DNA of 64,000 nucleotides, from contig JBMORL010000094.1 of assembly GCA_049322335.1 (NCBI GenBank), forward strand, positions 1 to 64,000, written 5' to 3'. The DNA comes from JBMORL01 sp049322335. Its GTDB lineage: Bacteria > Bacteroidota > Bacteroidia > Flavobacteriales_D > UBA2798. Shown here piece by piece: positions 48,382 to 56,650 of this stretch. Numbering within the stretch: the first letter of the stretch is position 1; each line of letters starts with the position of its first letter. The position numbers and the translations under genes are program-made. The notes beneath the pieces were generated by a model, which saw only the letters and a program-made list of their open reading frames with translations, searched no databases and was not told the origin of the DNA.

Positions 48382-49266
48382 TTACTTCTCCTCCGCCAGC
48401 AAATACCCCAGCTTATACCAATCGAAAATTTTGAGTGAAGGTTTTTCAGAAAGCAAATTTTCAAGATATTTTTTTTCTTTTCGTTTGAATCGCTTTACTA
48501 CAAATTTTTTCAATCCCGGCAATTTCATCCACCGGTAGGCTGAGTAAAGACGATTATCGGAATTGATCTTTTTCATGTTAATAAGGATCAGGAGGTTTTT
48601 TAACCCGTTGCGTGTATTTTCCAGAAACACTTCTGCGCTTTCCAGGCCAATGTGGCGTAGCGGGTTTTCTATATGTACAATCTTAATTTCTTTTTCACGC
48701 AAGCAAAAACTGAATAAAGTGTCTTCATGGCCATAGCCGGTAAGTGTTTCGTCAAACTTTACTTTTTCAAATACTTTTTTCGGGATAATAAAATTATTGG
48801 TCATGAATGAACGATAGGGATGAATTTGCCTCACATTTGCTGCTACCGATTCTCTTTCCACACCATAATACCAGCGGAGGTATAATTTTTTATCCGAAGG
48901 TTCAGCCGGGGAATAACTTCTTCCGCCATAAATCACTTTATCTTCCTGCAGGTGTGACATATAATTGATAATATATCTGTCGTTTTCGCATTCCGAATCA
49001 CAATCCATAAACAACAGGTATTCGTATTTTGCCTGTTGTGCCAGCAGGTTTCTTATTTTCGAACGTCCCGCGTTTTTTTCCAGTTCGTTATACACCACAT
49101 TTTCCCAGCCTGACATTTCACGGTTGTTTTTTTTGAATTCTTCCTGCGAAGCATCATCCAGGCAAATTATTTCAAAGGCAATGCCTGCCTGTTTGCACTG
49201 GACGTGCAGTGATTTTACCAGTGGCCTTGGGTCAAAATTGTAAACAGGGATGAGTATAGAAATCAT
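48382..49266 (-). CDS. Family 2 glycosyltransferase
   Basis: The 294-residue protein has the GT-A opening MISILIPVYNFDPRPLVKSL, the nucleotide-binding ICLDDASQEEFKKNN and the metal site LLFMDCDSE. An acceptor-side region NNFIIPKKVFEKVKFDETLT followed by GYGHEDTLFSFCLREK supplies the usual ED general-base pair of GT2 enzymes. There is no membrane segment. It follows ftsE by 3 nt on the minus strand, so the two are likely co-transcribed. Donor and acceptor are unknown; a role in polysaccharide synthesis is likely. Confidence 0.9.
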   Translation of the reverse strand: MISILIPVYNFDPRPLVKSLHVQCKQAGIAFEIICLDDASQEEFKKNNREMSGWENVVYNELEKNAGRSKIRNLLAQQAKYEYLLFMDCDSECENDRYIINYMSHLQEDKVIYGGRSYSPAEPSDKKLYLRWYYGVERESVAANVRQIHPYRSFMTNNFIIPKKVFEKVKFDETLTGYGHEDTLFSFCLREKEIKIVHIENPLRHIGLESAEVFLENTRNGLKNLLILINMKKINSDNRLYSAYRWMKLPGLKKFVVKRFKRKEKKYLENLLSEKPSLKIFDWYKLGYLLAEEK

Positions 49267-49269
49267 CTC

Positions 49270-49983
49270 TTACGAAATGATAGGATTAAGCGGATTAAAA
49301 TGAGCGGAAGGATTTACATCGTTCAGCTTCTGGTTTTCGCAGCGCAGTGTACGGAAAGGAAAACGTTCCATGATAGTGTAATCGTGCGTGGCCATCAACA
49401 CGGTTTTTCCGTTTTTACTGATGGTAAATAACAGGTTGAGGATTTCAGCAGAAGTTTCGGGGTCGAGGTTGCCCGTAGGTTCATCTGCCAGGATCAGTTC
49501 GGGGTCGTTGATCAGTGCGCGGGCTATGGCAACACGCTGCTGTTCTCCGCCCGAAAGCTGGTGAGGCATTTTTATTCCTTTTGATTCCAAACCCACATTT
49601 CGCAGCAGTTCATCGGCTCTTTCTTTCATTTTTTTGCGGTCTCTCCACCCGGTGGCACGCATTACGAAAAGAAGGTTATCGTAAACATTGCGGTCAGATA
49701 ATAACTGGAAATCCTGGAAAACAATACCAATTTTTCTTCGCAGGTAAGGAACATGCCTTCTTTTGAGTTTTTTCAGGTTATATCCCACACAGGTTCCCTC
49801 ACCATCTTTCAGGTGGAGTTCGGCATATAACACTTTCAGGAAACTGCTTTTACCGCTTCCCGTTTTTCCTACCAGGTAAACAAATTCACCCGGTTTAAGT
49901 GAGATATCTACATCCGACAGGATCAGGTTGTCTTCCTGCCAGATCTTTGCATGGCTTATTTTAACCACTTCCTGCTGCGACAT
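49270..49983 (-). CDS. ftsE: Cell division ATP-binding protein FtsE
   Basis: The 237-residue ABC ATPase has Walker A GKTGSGKSS (around 39-47), the Q-loop in VFQDFQLL, signature LSGGEQQRVAIARA, Walker B LILADEPTGNLDP and the switch His in MATHDYTIM. The segment FVMRATGWRDRKKMKERADE is typical of FtsE in Bacteroidota. With FtsX it controls peptidoglycan hydrolases at the septum. ftsX is not next to it here, a separation that is common in this phylum. A lipoprotein-release (LolD-like) ATPase is a less likely alternative. Confidence 0.9.
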   Translation of the reverse strand: MSQQEVVKISHAKIWQEDNLILSDVDISLKPGEFVYLVGKTGSGKSSFLKVLYAELHLKDGEGTCVGYNLKKLKRRHVPYLRRKIGIVFQDFQLLSDRNVYDNLLFVMRATGWRDRKKMKERADELLRNVGLESKGIKMPHQLSGGEQQRVAIARALINDPELILADEPTGNLDPETSAEILNLLFTISKNGKTVLMATHDYTIMERFPFRTLRCENQKLNDVNPSAHFNPLNPIIS

Positions 49984-50153
49984 GGAAACTTTTATTTGAA
50001 ATTTAACGTAAAGATGGCAAAAATTATCGCCTGCCTATTGAGCAAATGCCCTACCCGCAAGGTTTATTTTAACAGAATTACGTTGAAAACTTGTAATCCG
50101 GTTGAATTTAGCCGCATTTACGCTGTCTAACTTTACTTGTTAATTGTTTCCGA

Positions 50154-53100
50154 ATGAAAAAGATCACAAAGTGGCTTTGTCCGCTGGCCCTGTTTTTTGT
50201 TTTTCTGCCGCATTTTTCAGGTGCGCAAAAAACAGCTGTTTATACTGATAAATACAAAGACTACCGCGAAGCTTTGGAATTGTATGATAAAGCATTTTAT
50301 TCTGCAGCGCAGGAAAAATTTGAAAAGATCATCCTGGCGGTAAAAGATCCGCATGATGAAGTGCAGATCAATTCAGAATATTACTCTGCTTTATGCGCCC
50401 TTCACCTTTTTCATCCGGATGCAGAATACATGCTGCAGGAATTTATCGAAAGGCATCCCGAATCTCCCCAGGTAAAAACCGTGTACCTGCATCTCGGCCG
50501 GCATTTTTATAATAATAAAAAATACAAAAAAGCAATTGAGTATTTCGAAAAAGTTGACCGTTTTAACCTGACTACCGAAGAACTTTCGGAATACTATTTT
50601 AAAATGGGGTATTGTTATTTTATGCAAAAAGATAATAAAAATGCCATGCTCGCATTTTCTGAAATCAAAAATACTGAAAACGATTACCGTGATCCGGCTT
50701 TGTATTACTATTCCCACATTTCCTATACTGAAAAATCTTACCAGGTAGCACTCGAAGGATTTGAAAAATTAAAAACCAGCGAAACGTTTAAATCACTGGT
50801 GCCTTATTATATTGCACAGGTTTATTACCTGCAGGAAAAATACGAGATGGTTACGCAATATGCGCCTCCTCTGCTTGATTCTGCTGATGAAAAAAAGAAA
50901 CCCGAACTTTCACGTATCATTGGCGATTCGTATTACCGCCTGATGAAATATGATATAGCTGTTCCTTATCTCGAAAAATATTTTGCTTCGGTAACACCTA
51001 CCCGCGAAGAAAATTACCAGATGGGATATGCTTATTACCGCAGCGGAATATATGCCAAAGCTATTCCCTGCCTTAATAAAGCTACCAACGCAAAAGATGA
51101 AATGGGACAGCTGGCTTATTATCATATGGCCGAATGTTATTTACGTACCAATCAGAAAGAATTTGCCCGGAATGCGTATGAGGGGGCAGCAAAATCAGAT
51201 GTGAATAAAGATATCCAGGAAGATGCCATGTTCTCGTATGCTAAACTGGCCTACGAACTTTCCTACAACCCGTTTCACGAAGCTATTGATGCGTTGCAAA
51301 AATACCTCGTAAAATATCCCAACAGCAAACGAAAGGAAGAAGCCTATTCGTTTTTGGTGAATGTGTATCTCACTACGGGAAATTACCAGTCGGCACTGGC
51401 AGCCCTCGATCAGGTAAAAAACAAGGATTTTAAAATGCAGACGGCTTACCAGATGGTGACGTTCAACAACGGTGTTAATTTGTACAGGAACGGAAAATAT
51501 AAAGAAGCTGTTACTGCTTTTGAAAACGTAAAAACTTACCCGATAGACAAACGCCTGAATTCCGAAAGCAGGTATTGGATCGCTGAATGCAGTTTCCAGA
51601 TGAAAGAATATGATAAAGCGATTTCACTTTTTGAAAATTTTCAGAAAGAACCGGGAGCATTCAGCTCAAAATATTATAACCTCGCCAATTACAATGTGGC
51701 GTACGCATGGTATGAAAAGGGAATGAACTCTTTCAGCGGTTCGGATGCTGCTTCAAATGGTGATTTCGATAACAGCCTGTATACCTTCAAAAAATTTGTT
51801 TCCGATTCAAAAGAAAGCGATAAGGCAAAATTATGTGATGCCCATCTCCGCATTGGCGATATTTATTACATAAAAAAACAAAATGAAAATGCTATTGCTT
51901 CCTATCAGTCGGCTTTAAGTTTGCAGGCAGGCTCGAATGATTACGCGCTTTACCAGGCTTCTGTGTGTTATGGTTTTTCGGGAAAATACAATGAACAGGT
52001 AAACGGAATGAAGAAACTGGTGAATGATTATCCCAATTCACGTTACGTTCCCGAGGCTATTTACCATACTGCTGAAGGGTATAATGCGTTAGAGGATCAT
52101 AAAAATGCAATTACTTATTATCAAAAGTACATTACACAATATCCGTTGAGTCACAAAGTGAGAGATGCGTTAATGTCGATGGGATTGATTCATTATCACG
52201 ATAAAAATTATGCCGATGCCGAGAAAATGTATCGCAGGGTTTTGGCTGAATATAAAACAGCAGAAGATATCCGTGCGGCATTGGAAGGAATAAAACCGGT
52301 ATTGACAGAGCAGGGGAGAACAGATGAATACATTGCGCTGGTAAAACAATACGACAAAGGCGGGGAATCGAATAAGGAAATTGAAAATACCATGTGGGAA
52401 GTAGTAAACGGTGCGTATGAGAAAAAAGAATGCGATAAGGTGATAGAAGGTGCTAACAAATACCTGCAACAGTTTCCCGAAGGAGGACATGCATTGCCTG
52501 TTCATTTTTTCCGCGGGGAATGCAATTACGTGGGAGGCCGCCATGATCTTTCCATCACCGATTATGAATATGTATTGGCGCAAACCACCAATTCCTATAC
52601 AGAATACGCTACTATGCGAATGGCATCCATTTCCTATAAGAAAAAAGAATACGCCCTGGCTAAAACCTATTATGAATCGCTGGAGAAAATGACAGCAGAT
52701 GCTGCGCGTAAAGCCGAATCGCAACTGGCATTGATGCGTTGTTATTACCAGTTGAAAGAGTACACCAATGCGCTTGCGTATGCAGATATTGTTTTGAAAG
52801 ATCTTTCTATCAAAGACGAACTGAAAGCCGAAGCTAACCTGGTGGCGGGTGTTTCACTGGTGCAAAACGGGAATTATACCGATGCCCTCAATTACCTGAA
52901 AAAAACCATCACGCTCGTTAAAAATAAAATGTGGGCCGAAGCAAGATATAACATAGCATATATTTATTATATGCAGGAAGATCATAAAAAATGCGAAAAA
53001 GAAATTTTTGATTTTGTAAAAGTAAAGCCCAATTACGATTACTGGCTGGCCAAAGCCTATATTCTTCTTGCAGATAATTATCTCGCGCTGGGTGATCCGG

Positions 53101-53315
53101 CCCAGGCAAAAGCAACGCTTAAGAGTGTAATAGATAATTATACAGCAAGTGATGATATTGTGCCTGCGGCTAAAGCCAAATACGATGCGATCATTGAACA
53201 GGAAAACCAGCAGAATAATAAACGGATGATTGAAGATTCCCTTAAAATAATTCCGGGTACCGAAGAAACAGAAGAAACCAACGAGGAGAAAAAGGAAAAT
53301 GAAAACAACAAATAA
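50154..53315 (+). CDS. Large exported tetratricopeptide repeat protein
   Basis: The 1053-residue protein has a signal peptide (MKKITKWLCPLALFFVFLPH...GAQ) and then more than 20 TPR-like units up to about residue 1010. Clear examples are KYKKAIEYFEKVDRFNL, YDIAVPYLEKYFASVTPTRE, KYKEAVTAFENVKTYPIDKR, NENAIASYQSALSLQAGSND, KNYADAEKMYRRVLAEYKTA and GNYTDALNYLKKTITLVKNK. The end is acidic (EETEETNEEKKENENNK). Long periplasmic TPR solenoids of this kind often scaffold outer-membrane complexes in Bacteroidota. Its 3' end overlaps the next gene by 17 bp; that gene encodes an outer-membrane barrel, which suggests a functional pair. Confidence 0.9.
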   Translation: MKKITKWLCPLALFFVFLPHFSGAQKTAVYTDKYKDYREALELYDKAFYSAAQEKFEKIILAVKDPHDEVQINSEYYSALCALHLFHPDAEYMLQEFIERHPESPQVKTVYLHLGRHFYNNKKYKKAIEYFEKVDRFNLTTEELSEYYFKMGYCYFMQKDNKNAMLAFSEIKNTENDYRDPALYYYSHISYTEKSYQVALEGFEKLKTSETFKSLVPYYIAQVYYLQEKYEMVTQYAPPLLDSADEKKKPELSRIIGDSYYRLMKYDIAVPYLEKYFASVTPTREENYQMGYAYYRSGIYAKAIPCLNKATNAKDEMGQLAYYHMAECYLRTNQKEFARNAYEGAAKSDVNKDIQEDAMFSYAKLAYELSYNPFHEAIDALQKYLVKYPNSKRKEEAYSFLVNVYLTTGNYQSALAALDQVKNKDFKMQTAYQMVTFNNGVNLYRNGKYKEAVTAFENVKTYPIDKRLNSESRYWIAECSFQMKEYDKAISLFENFQKEPGAFSSKYYNLANYNVAYAWYEKGMNSFSGSDAASNGDFDNSLYTFKKFVSDSKESDKAKLCDAHLRIGDIYYIKKQNENAIASYQSALSLQAGSNDYALYQASVCYGFSGKYNEQVNGMKKLVNDYPNSRYVPEAIYHTAEGYNALEDHKNAITYYQKYITQYPLSHKVRDALMSMGLIHYHDKNYADAEKMYRRVLAEYKTAEDIRAALEGIKPVLTEQGRTDEYIALVKQYDKGGESNKEIENTMWEVVNGAYEKKECDKVIEGANKYLQQFPEGGHALPVHFFRGECNYVGGRHDLSITDYEYVLAQTTNSYTEYATMRMASISYKKKEYALAKTYYESLEKMTADAARKAESQLALMRCYYQLKEYTNALAYADIVLKDLSIKDELKAEANLVAGVSLVQNGNYTDALNYLKKTITLVKNKMWAEARYNIAYIYYMQEDHKKCEKEIFDFVKVKPNYDYWLAKAYILLADNYLALGDPAQAKATLKSVIDNYTASDDIVPAAKAKYDAIIEQENQQNNKRMIEDSLKIIPGTEETEETNEEKKENENNK

Positions 53316-55020
53316 AATTATTGCATGTGCCGTATTGTTATTACTAACGGTAATCGCACAGGCACAACCCGAACCGCAAAGCGAATTTGGCACTGAAACC
53401 ATTATGATTGGTGCCAATCGTCCCATTGAACGGGCGAGGAGGATCAATGAACAACCTAAAATTGCTGATACGAGCATTGCGGTACCGGCTATGAGTTATA
53501 ATAACCTTCCGGGAAGGGCTGATGTGCGCTATGCCCCCGATCCTATCGATCCGGCCAAACTGAAAATACAACCCACACTCGAAAAATTATATAAGTTTTA
53601 TGCCAAGGCAGGAGTGGGAATGTATACCACTCCGCTGGCCGAAATTTATTTTAACGATGGATATAATAAAAAAGGAACTTATGGGATTCACGCCAAACAT
53701 TTTTCTTCGCAGGGTTCGGACAAACAAAAATCATTCAACGGTTTTTCAGATAATGAAATAGACGGTTACGGTAAATTCTACTGGAATAAATACGAAATTG
53801 GGGGAAATGCAGAGTATAAGAGAAATGTGGTTTATTACTATGGAAGCAATCCTGATTCACTGGATATAGATAAAGATAAAATCCGTCAGCGGTTCAATTA
53901 TTTTTCGGGAAAAGCGTATTTCGGTACGTACTATCCCGACTCCGATAAAATAAATCACCGTGAAGATCTTCGTTATTATTATTTTGATGATGCTTTTGGT
54001 GCGGTAGAACATAACGTTTTGGCGACTTCAGCACTTACCACAAGAAAGAATAAAGAAGTGTTTGGTGGAAATATTTTATTTGATTATAACAGTTTTTCAC
54101 CCACGGCACACGATGTAAACTGTTTAAACTGCTGGGAACTGGGTTTAACCGATTCGGCTCAGAACACAGCTTTGCTGCAACTTAATCCCTATGTGATGTC
54201 CAATTACAAAAACCTGCACGTAAAAGTGGGGCTTTCTATCTGGGCGGATATTGACAAGGAAACCGGGAAATTTCGGTTTTATCCTGATATCGAAGCGAGA
54301 TACAGTTTGTTTAATGATGTATTTGTTCCCTATATTGGTATCACCGGAAAAACAGTGCGTAATTCCTACCGTTCGCTTACCAATGAAAATCCATTTGTGA
54401 TGTCGGTAGCCGACCTGAAAAACACCAATCAGAAGTTCAGGATTTACGGAGGATTCCGCGGAACAATAAGCTCCACTATTTCCTTTAACGCCAAAGCAGA
54501 TTACCTGGTGGCGAAAAACATGCCGCTGTTTGTAACAGACACTTCTTATTCTTCCGAAAATCGTTTTGCAGTGATTTTTGAAGATGTGGATGTAGTCAGT
54601 GTGTCGGGTCAACTTATGTGGCAAAAAGCAGAAAAGCTGAAATTGTTATTGCGCGGTGAATTTTTCAGTTATTCTCCCCTCGAAGAAAGAAAAGCCTGGG
54701 GAATGCCGGGATTTACCATTACCAGCGGATTCATTTATGATATGTATGATAAAATTATTGTACGTGCTGATTTATTTGTCACCGGAAAACGATACGGCCG
54801 TTCACTCACGCCCGTTGACGGAGTGACAGAAGATCATGGTGTGTATCCTGTGGAATTAAAACCATTTGCAGATATCAATCTGGGGTTTGAGTATCGTTAC
54901 ACCAAACGGCTGTCGGGATTCATTAACTTCAATAATGTAGTTTCTAAAAAATATCAATACTGGTATAATTACCCGGTGCAGGGGATCAATATTCTTGGAG
55001 GAGTGACGTATTCGTTTTGA
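53299..55020 (+). CDS. Outer-membrane beta-barrel protein
   Basis: The 573-residue protein has a signal peptide (MKTTNKIIACAVLLLL...AQAQP). A periplasmic stretch with a motif GTETIMIGANRPIERARRIN follows, and then about 450 residues of alternating strands with many Tyr/Asn (VYYYGSN, DLRYYYFDD, YVMSNYKNLHVKVGLSIW, VTYSF at the C-terminus). The final aromatic residue is Phe, as in barrels inserted by BAM. There is no plug or TonB box that I can recognise, so a TonB-dependent receptor is less likely than a 14-16-strand barrel. It overlaps the TPR gene by 17 bp and should be made from the same mRNA. Cargo unknown. Confidence 0.85.
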   Translation: MKTTNKIIACAVLLLLTVIAQAQPEPQSEFGTETIMIGANRPIERARRINEQPKIADTSIAVPAMSYNNLPGRADVRYAPDPIDPAKLKIQPTLEKLYKFYAKAGVGMYTTPLAEIYFNDGYNKKGTYGIHAKHFSSQGSDKQKSFNGFSDNEIDGYGKFYWNKYEIGGNAEYKRNVVYYYGSNPDSLDIDKDKIRQRFNYFSGKAYFGTYYPDSDKINHREDLRYYYFDDAFGAVEHNVLATSALTTRKNKEVFGGNILFDYNSFSPTAHDVNCLNCWELGLTDSAQNTALLQLNPYVMSNYKNLHVKVGLSIWADIDKETGKFRFYPDIEARYSLFNDVFVPYIGITGKTVRNSYRSLTNENPFVMSVADLKNTNQKFRIYGGFRGTISSTISFNAKADYLVAKNMPLFVTDTSYSSENRFAVIFEDVDVVSVSGQLMWQKAEKLKLLLRGEFFSYSPLEERKAWGMPGFTITSGFIYDMYDKIIVRADLFVTGKRYGRSLTPVDGVTEDHGVYPVELKPFADINLGFEYRYTKRLSGFINFNNVVSKKYQYWYNYPVQGINILGGVTYSF

Positions 55021-55021
55021 C

Positions 55022-55248
55022 GAAATAACGTTTTGCCCCGCTGGGGCAAATGTTAATCATACGTTGACCTGTTAAAAACATTTGGTGCCGCTGGCACCGT
55101 TAAGTTTATTTTACGTATCATTTATTCAGCTGTAGCACAAAGATTTGTAGCTCGATTTTATTTGTATTGCAGGCACCAGAGGTGCCAAACATTTTTAACA
55201 AAAGCTTATCTCTTAAAACATTGCCCCAGCGGGGCAAAACGTTATTTC
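55022..55248. repeat. Nested palindromic element, copy B (227 bp)
   Basis: Perfect 28-bp terminal inverted repeats (55022-55049 and 55221-55248) contain AACGTTTTGCCCCGCTGGGG, each arm again being a hairpin. Inner arms begin GTTAAAAACATTTGGTGCC on the left and mirror GGTGCCAAACATTTTTAAC on the right; hairpins GGTGCC-gct-GGCACC (55084-55098) and GGCACC-aga-GGTGCC are present. The 80-bp centre is unlike that of copy A. The left arm begins 2 nt after the barrel gene's stop, and the right arm includes the last codons of the convergent gene. It may act as a bidirectional terminator. Confidence 0.88.
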
Positions 55249-56387
55249 TCTCTAAGCAATTCCGCTGGAAAACTGAAACTTCCTTTGTTGGTTGAAACAA
55301 ATAACGTAAATCCTTCACCCGTTATATCATGTAGCCTGTTTTTCGGAAAATAAACAATTATTTCAGTACACGAACCCACATTCACGTTTCCGCATTCTTT
55401 CAGTGGACGGGCTTTCATAAACCCGTATGCCGGGTTGATATTTATTATCTGAATATCACAATTTCCGTAATTCCTGAAGTGACAGGAATAAAACAAATAA
55501 TCAGGATGTTGTTGTAGTAAAGTTGGCGTGAGCCTAAAAACGGAATCCATAAATTTTTTCTCACCCGATAGAAAAGGATGTTCCTTATAGTCCTGCACAA
55601 ACAATTGACGCAGATCGTATCCCGTATTACCTATCATCAGGTGTTGTTTTTTATTGAGCCTGAATTCCAGCGAAAATCTACCCAGTGAATCCGTTTTTCC
55701 CAAAGCAATTTTTTTCACAATCACCGGGTAGCCTTTATTTTTAGTTACATCCGGATTGTCGTAAGTGGTATGATAAATTTTTGGAGGAGGAGCACCAAAT
55801 ACACTTACTGTTACTATAAATGGACTTGGATACGGAATCCCATCTCCCCAATAAAAATGTCTTTCAAAAAGATAAATTTCTACCGGTGCCTGATTTTTTG
55901 TGTAGCAGGGAATTCCGCTGATGGAAACCGGGGCATAAGTAATAGTATTCAAACTATCAGGATAAATGGCTTCTGAAACAGGTATTGTTCTTCCCGGTAA
56001 TTTTTCAAATGGCTCACAGGAAAGATTTTCCATGGGCAGGCAATCGCTACCGGGTTTACCGTTTTCATGATGGTGAGCCCGGGCAATAAATCCCTCTATT
56101 TTGCAATTCCCGGTTTCGGTATCAATTTCTGCGTTGGTAAAATAAATGCCACCGGGAATACTCTCATAGGAAACAGGATTGGGGACATAACCCACCATTG
56201 GCATCGAATAAGGAACCCATGTAAAAGGTGGAAATGTCCAACCCATCTTTGGATCCCATCTCTGGGTATAGTCGGTTTTTTGCTCTTCGAGCCATTTTAA
56301 GCGGATTTTCTCAGTCTGGGAAAGGCCAATATCCGCCCGGAGGAGGAAAAAGGCCGCAAAAGCCAAAAAAAGGGGTGATTTTCTCAT
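55242..56387 (-). CDS. Exported protein of unknown function
   Basis: The 381-residue protein has a signal peptide (MRKSPLFLAFAAFFLLRADIGLS-Q). The mature part contains Pro/Tyr-rich strands (WTFPPFTWVPYSMPMVGYVP, EIYLFERHFYWGDGIPYPSP, TDSLGRFSLEFRLNKKQHLM) that suggest a carboxypeptidase-regulatory or immunoglobulin-like surface module around residues 190-260. There are seven Cys in the mature part, among them DCLPMENLSC and KECGNVNVGSC. I do not recognise the family and see no sorting domain. The last two codons and the stop lie inside the right arm of palindromic element B. Confidence 0.75.
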   Translation of the reverse strand: MRKSPLFLAFAAFFLLRADIGLSQTEKIRLKWLEEQKTDYTQRWDPKMGWTFPPFTWVPYSMPMVGYVPNPVSYESIPGGIYFTNAEIDTETGNCKIEGFIARAHHHENGKPGSDCLPMENLSCEPFEKLPGRTIPVSEAIYPDSLNTITYAPVSISGIPCYTKNQAPVEIYLFERHFYWGDGIPYPSPFIVTVSVFGAPPPKIYHTTYDNPDVTKNKGYPVIVKKIALGKTDSLGRFSLEFRLNKKQHLMIGNTGYDLRQLFVQDYKEHPFLSGEKKFMDSVFRLTPTLLQQHPDYLFYSCHFRNYGNCDIQIININPAYGFMKARPLKECGNVNVGSCTEIIVYFPKNRLHDITGEGFTLFVSTNKGSFSFPAELLREK

Positions 56388-56592
56388 GCTTTAAAGACCC
56401 CTTTTGGACGATAAGGATGCCCCTTTGAGCGACCCTTAACAAAACATTAACATAATCCCCGAAACCACCAAATTTTCAGCCCTTTTTTTATCCTTTTTTT
56501 CAACAGGTTTTTATTGACAACTTAAGTGTGATTTTGTTGAAAAATACCAATGAAAATCGTATATTTAATGAATATAAAAACGGGCAGAATTT

Positions 56593-56600
56593 TAACTTTG
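56593..56600 (+). promoter_or_regulatory. Probable -7 box of gyrB
   Basis: TAACTTTG matches TAnnTTTG exactly, 50 nt upstream of the gyrB ATG, giving a leader of about 45 nt. There is no TTG at the ideal -33 distance. Confidence 0.45.
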
Positions 56601-56650
56601 TTAGCCCTTAAAAAAACAAACCAAAAACAAGTATAAAAACCAGTTGAAAA

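Noticed and set aside
48224..48538. 104-codon plus-strand frame
   Set aside because: It spans palindromic element A and the antisense of the GT2 gene.
52170..52724. 184-codon minus-strand frame
   Set aside because: It is an antisense shadow of the TPR gene, rich in Phe/Ile/Cys as expected for reverse-read TPR codons.
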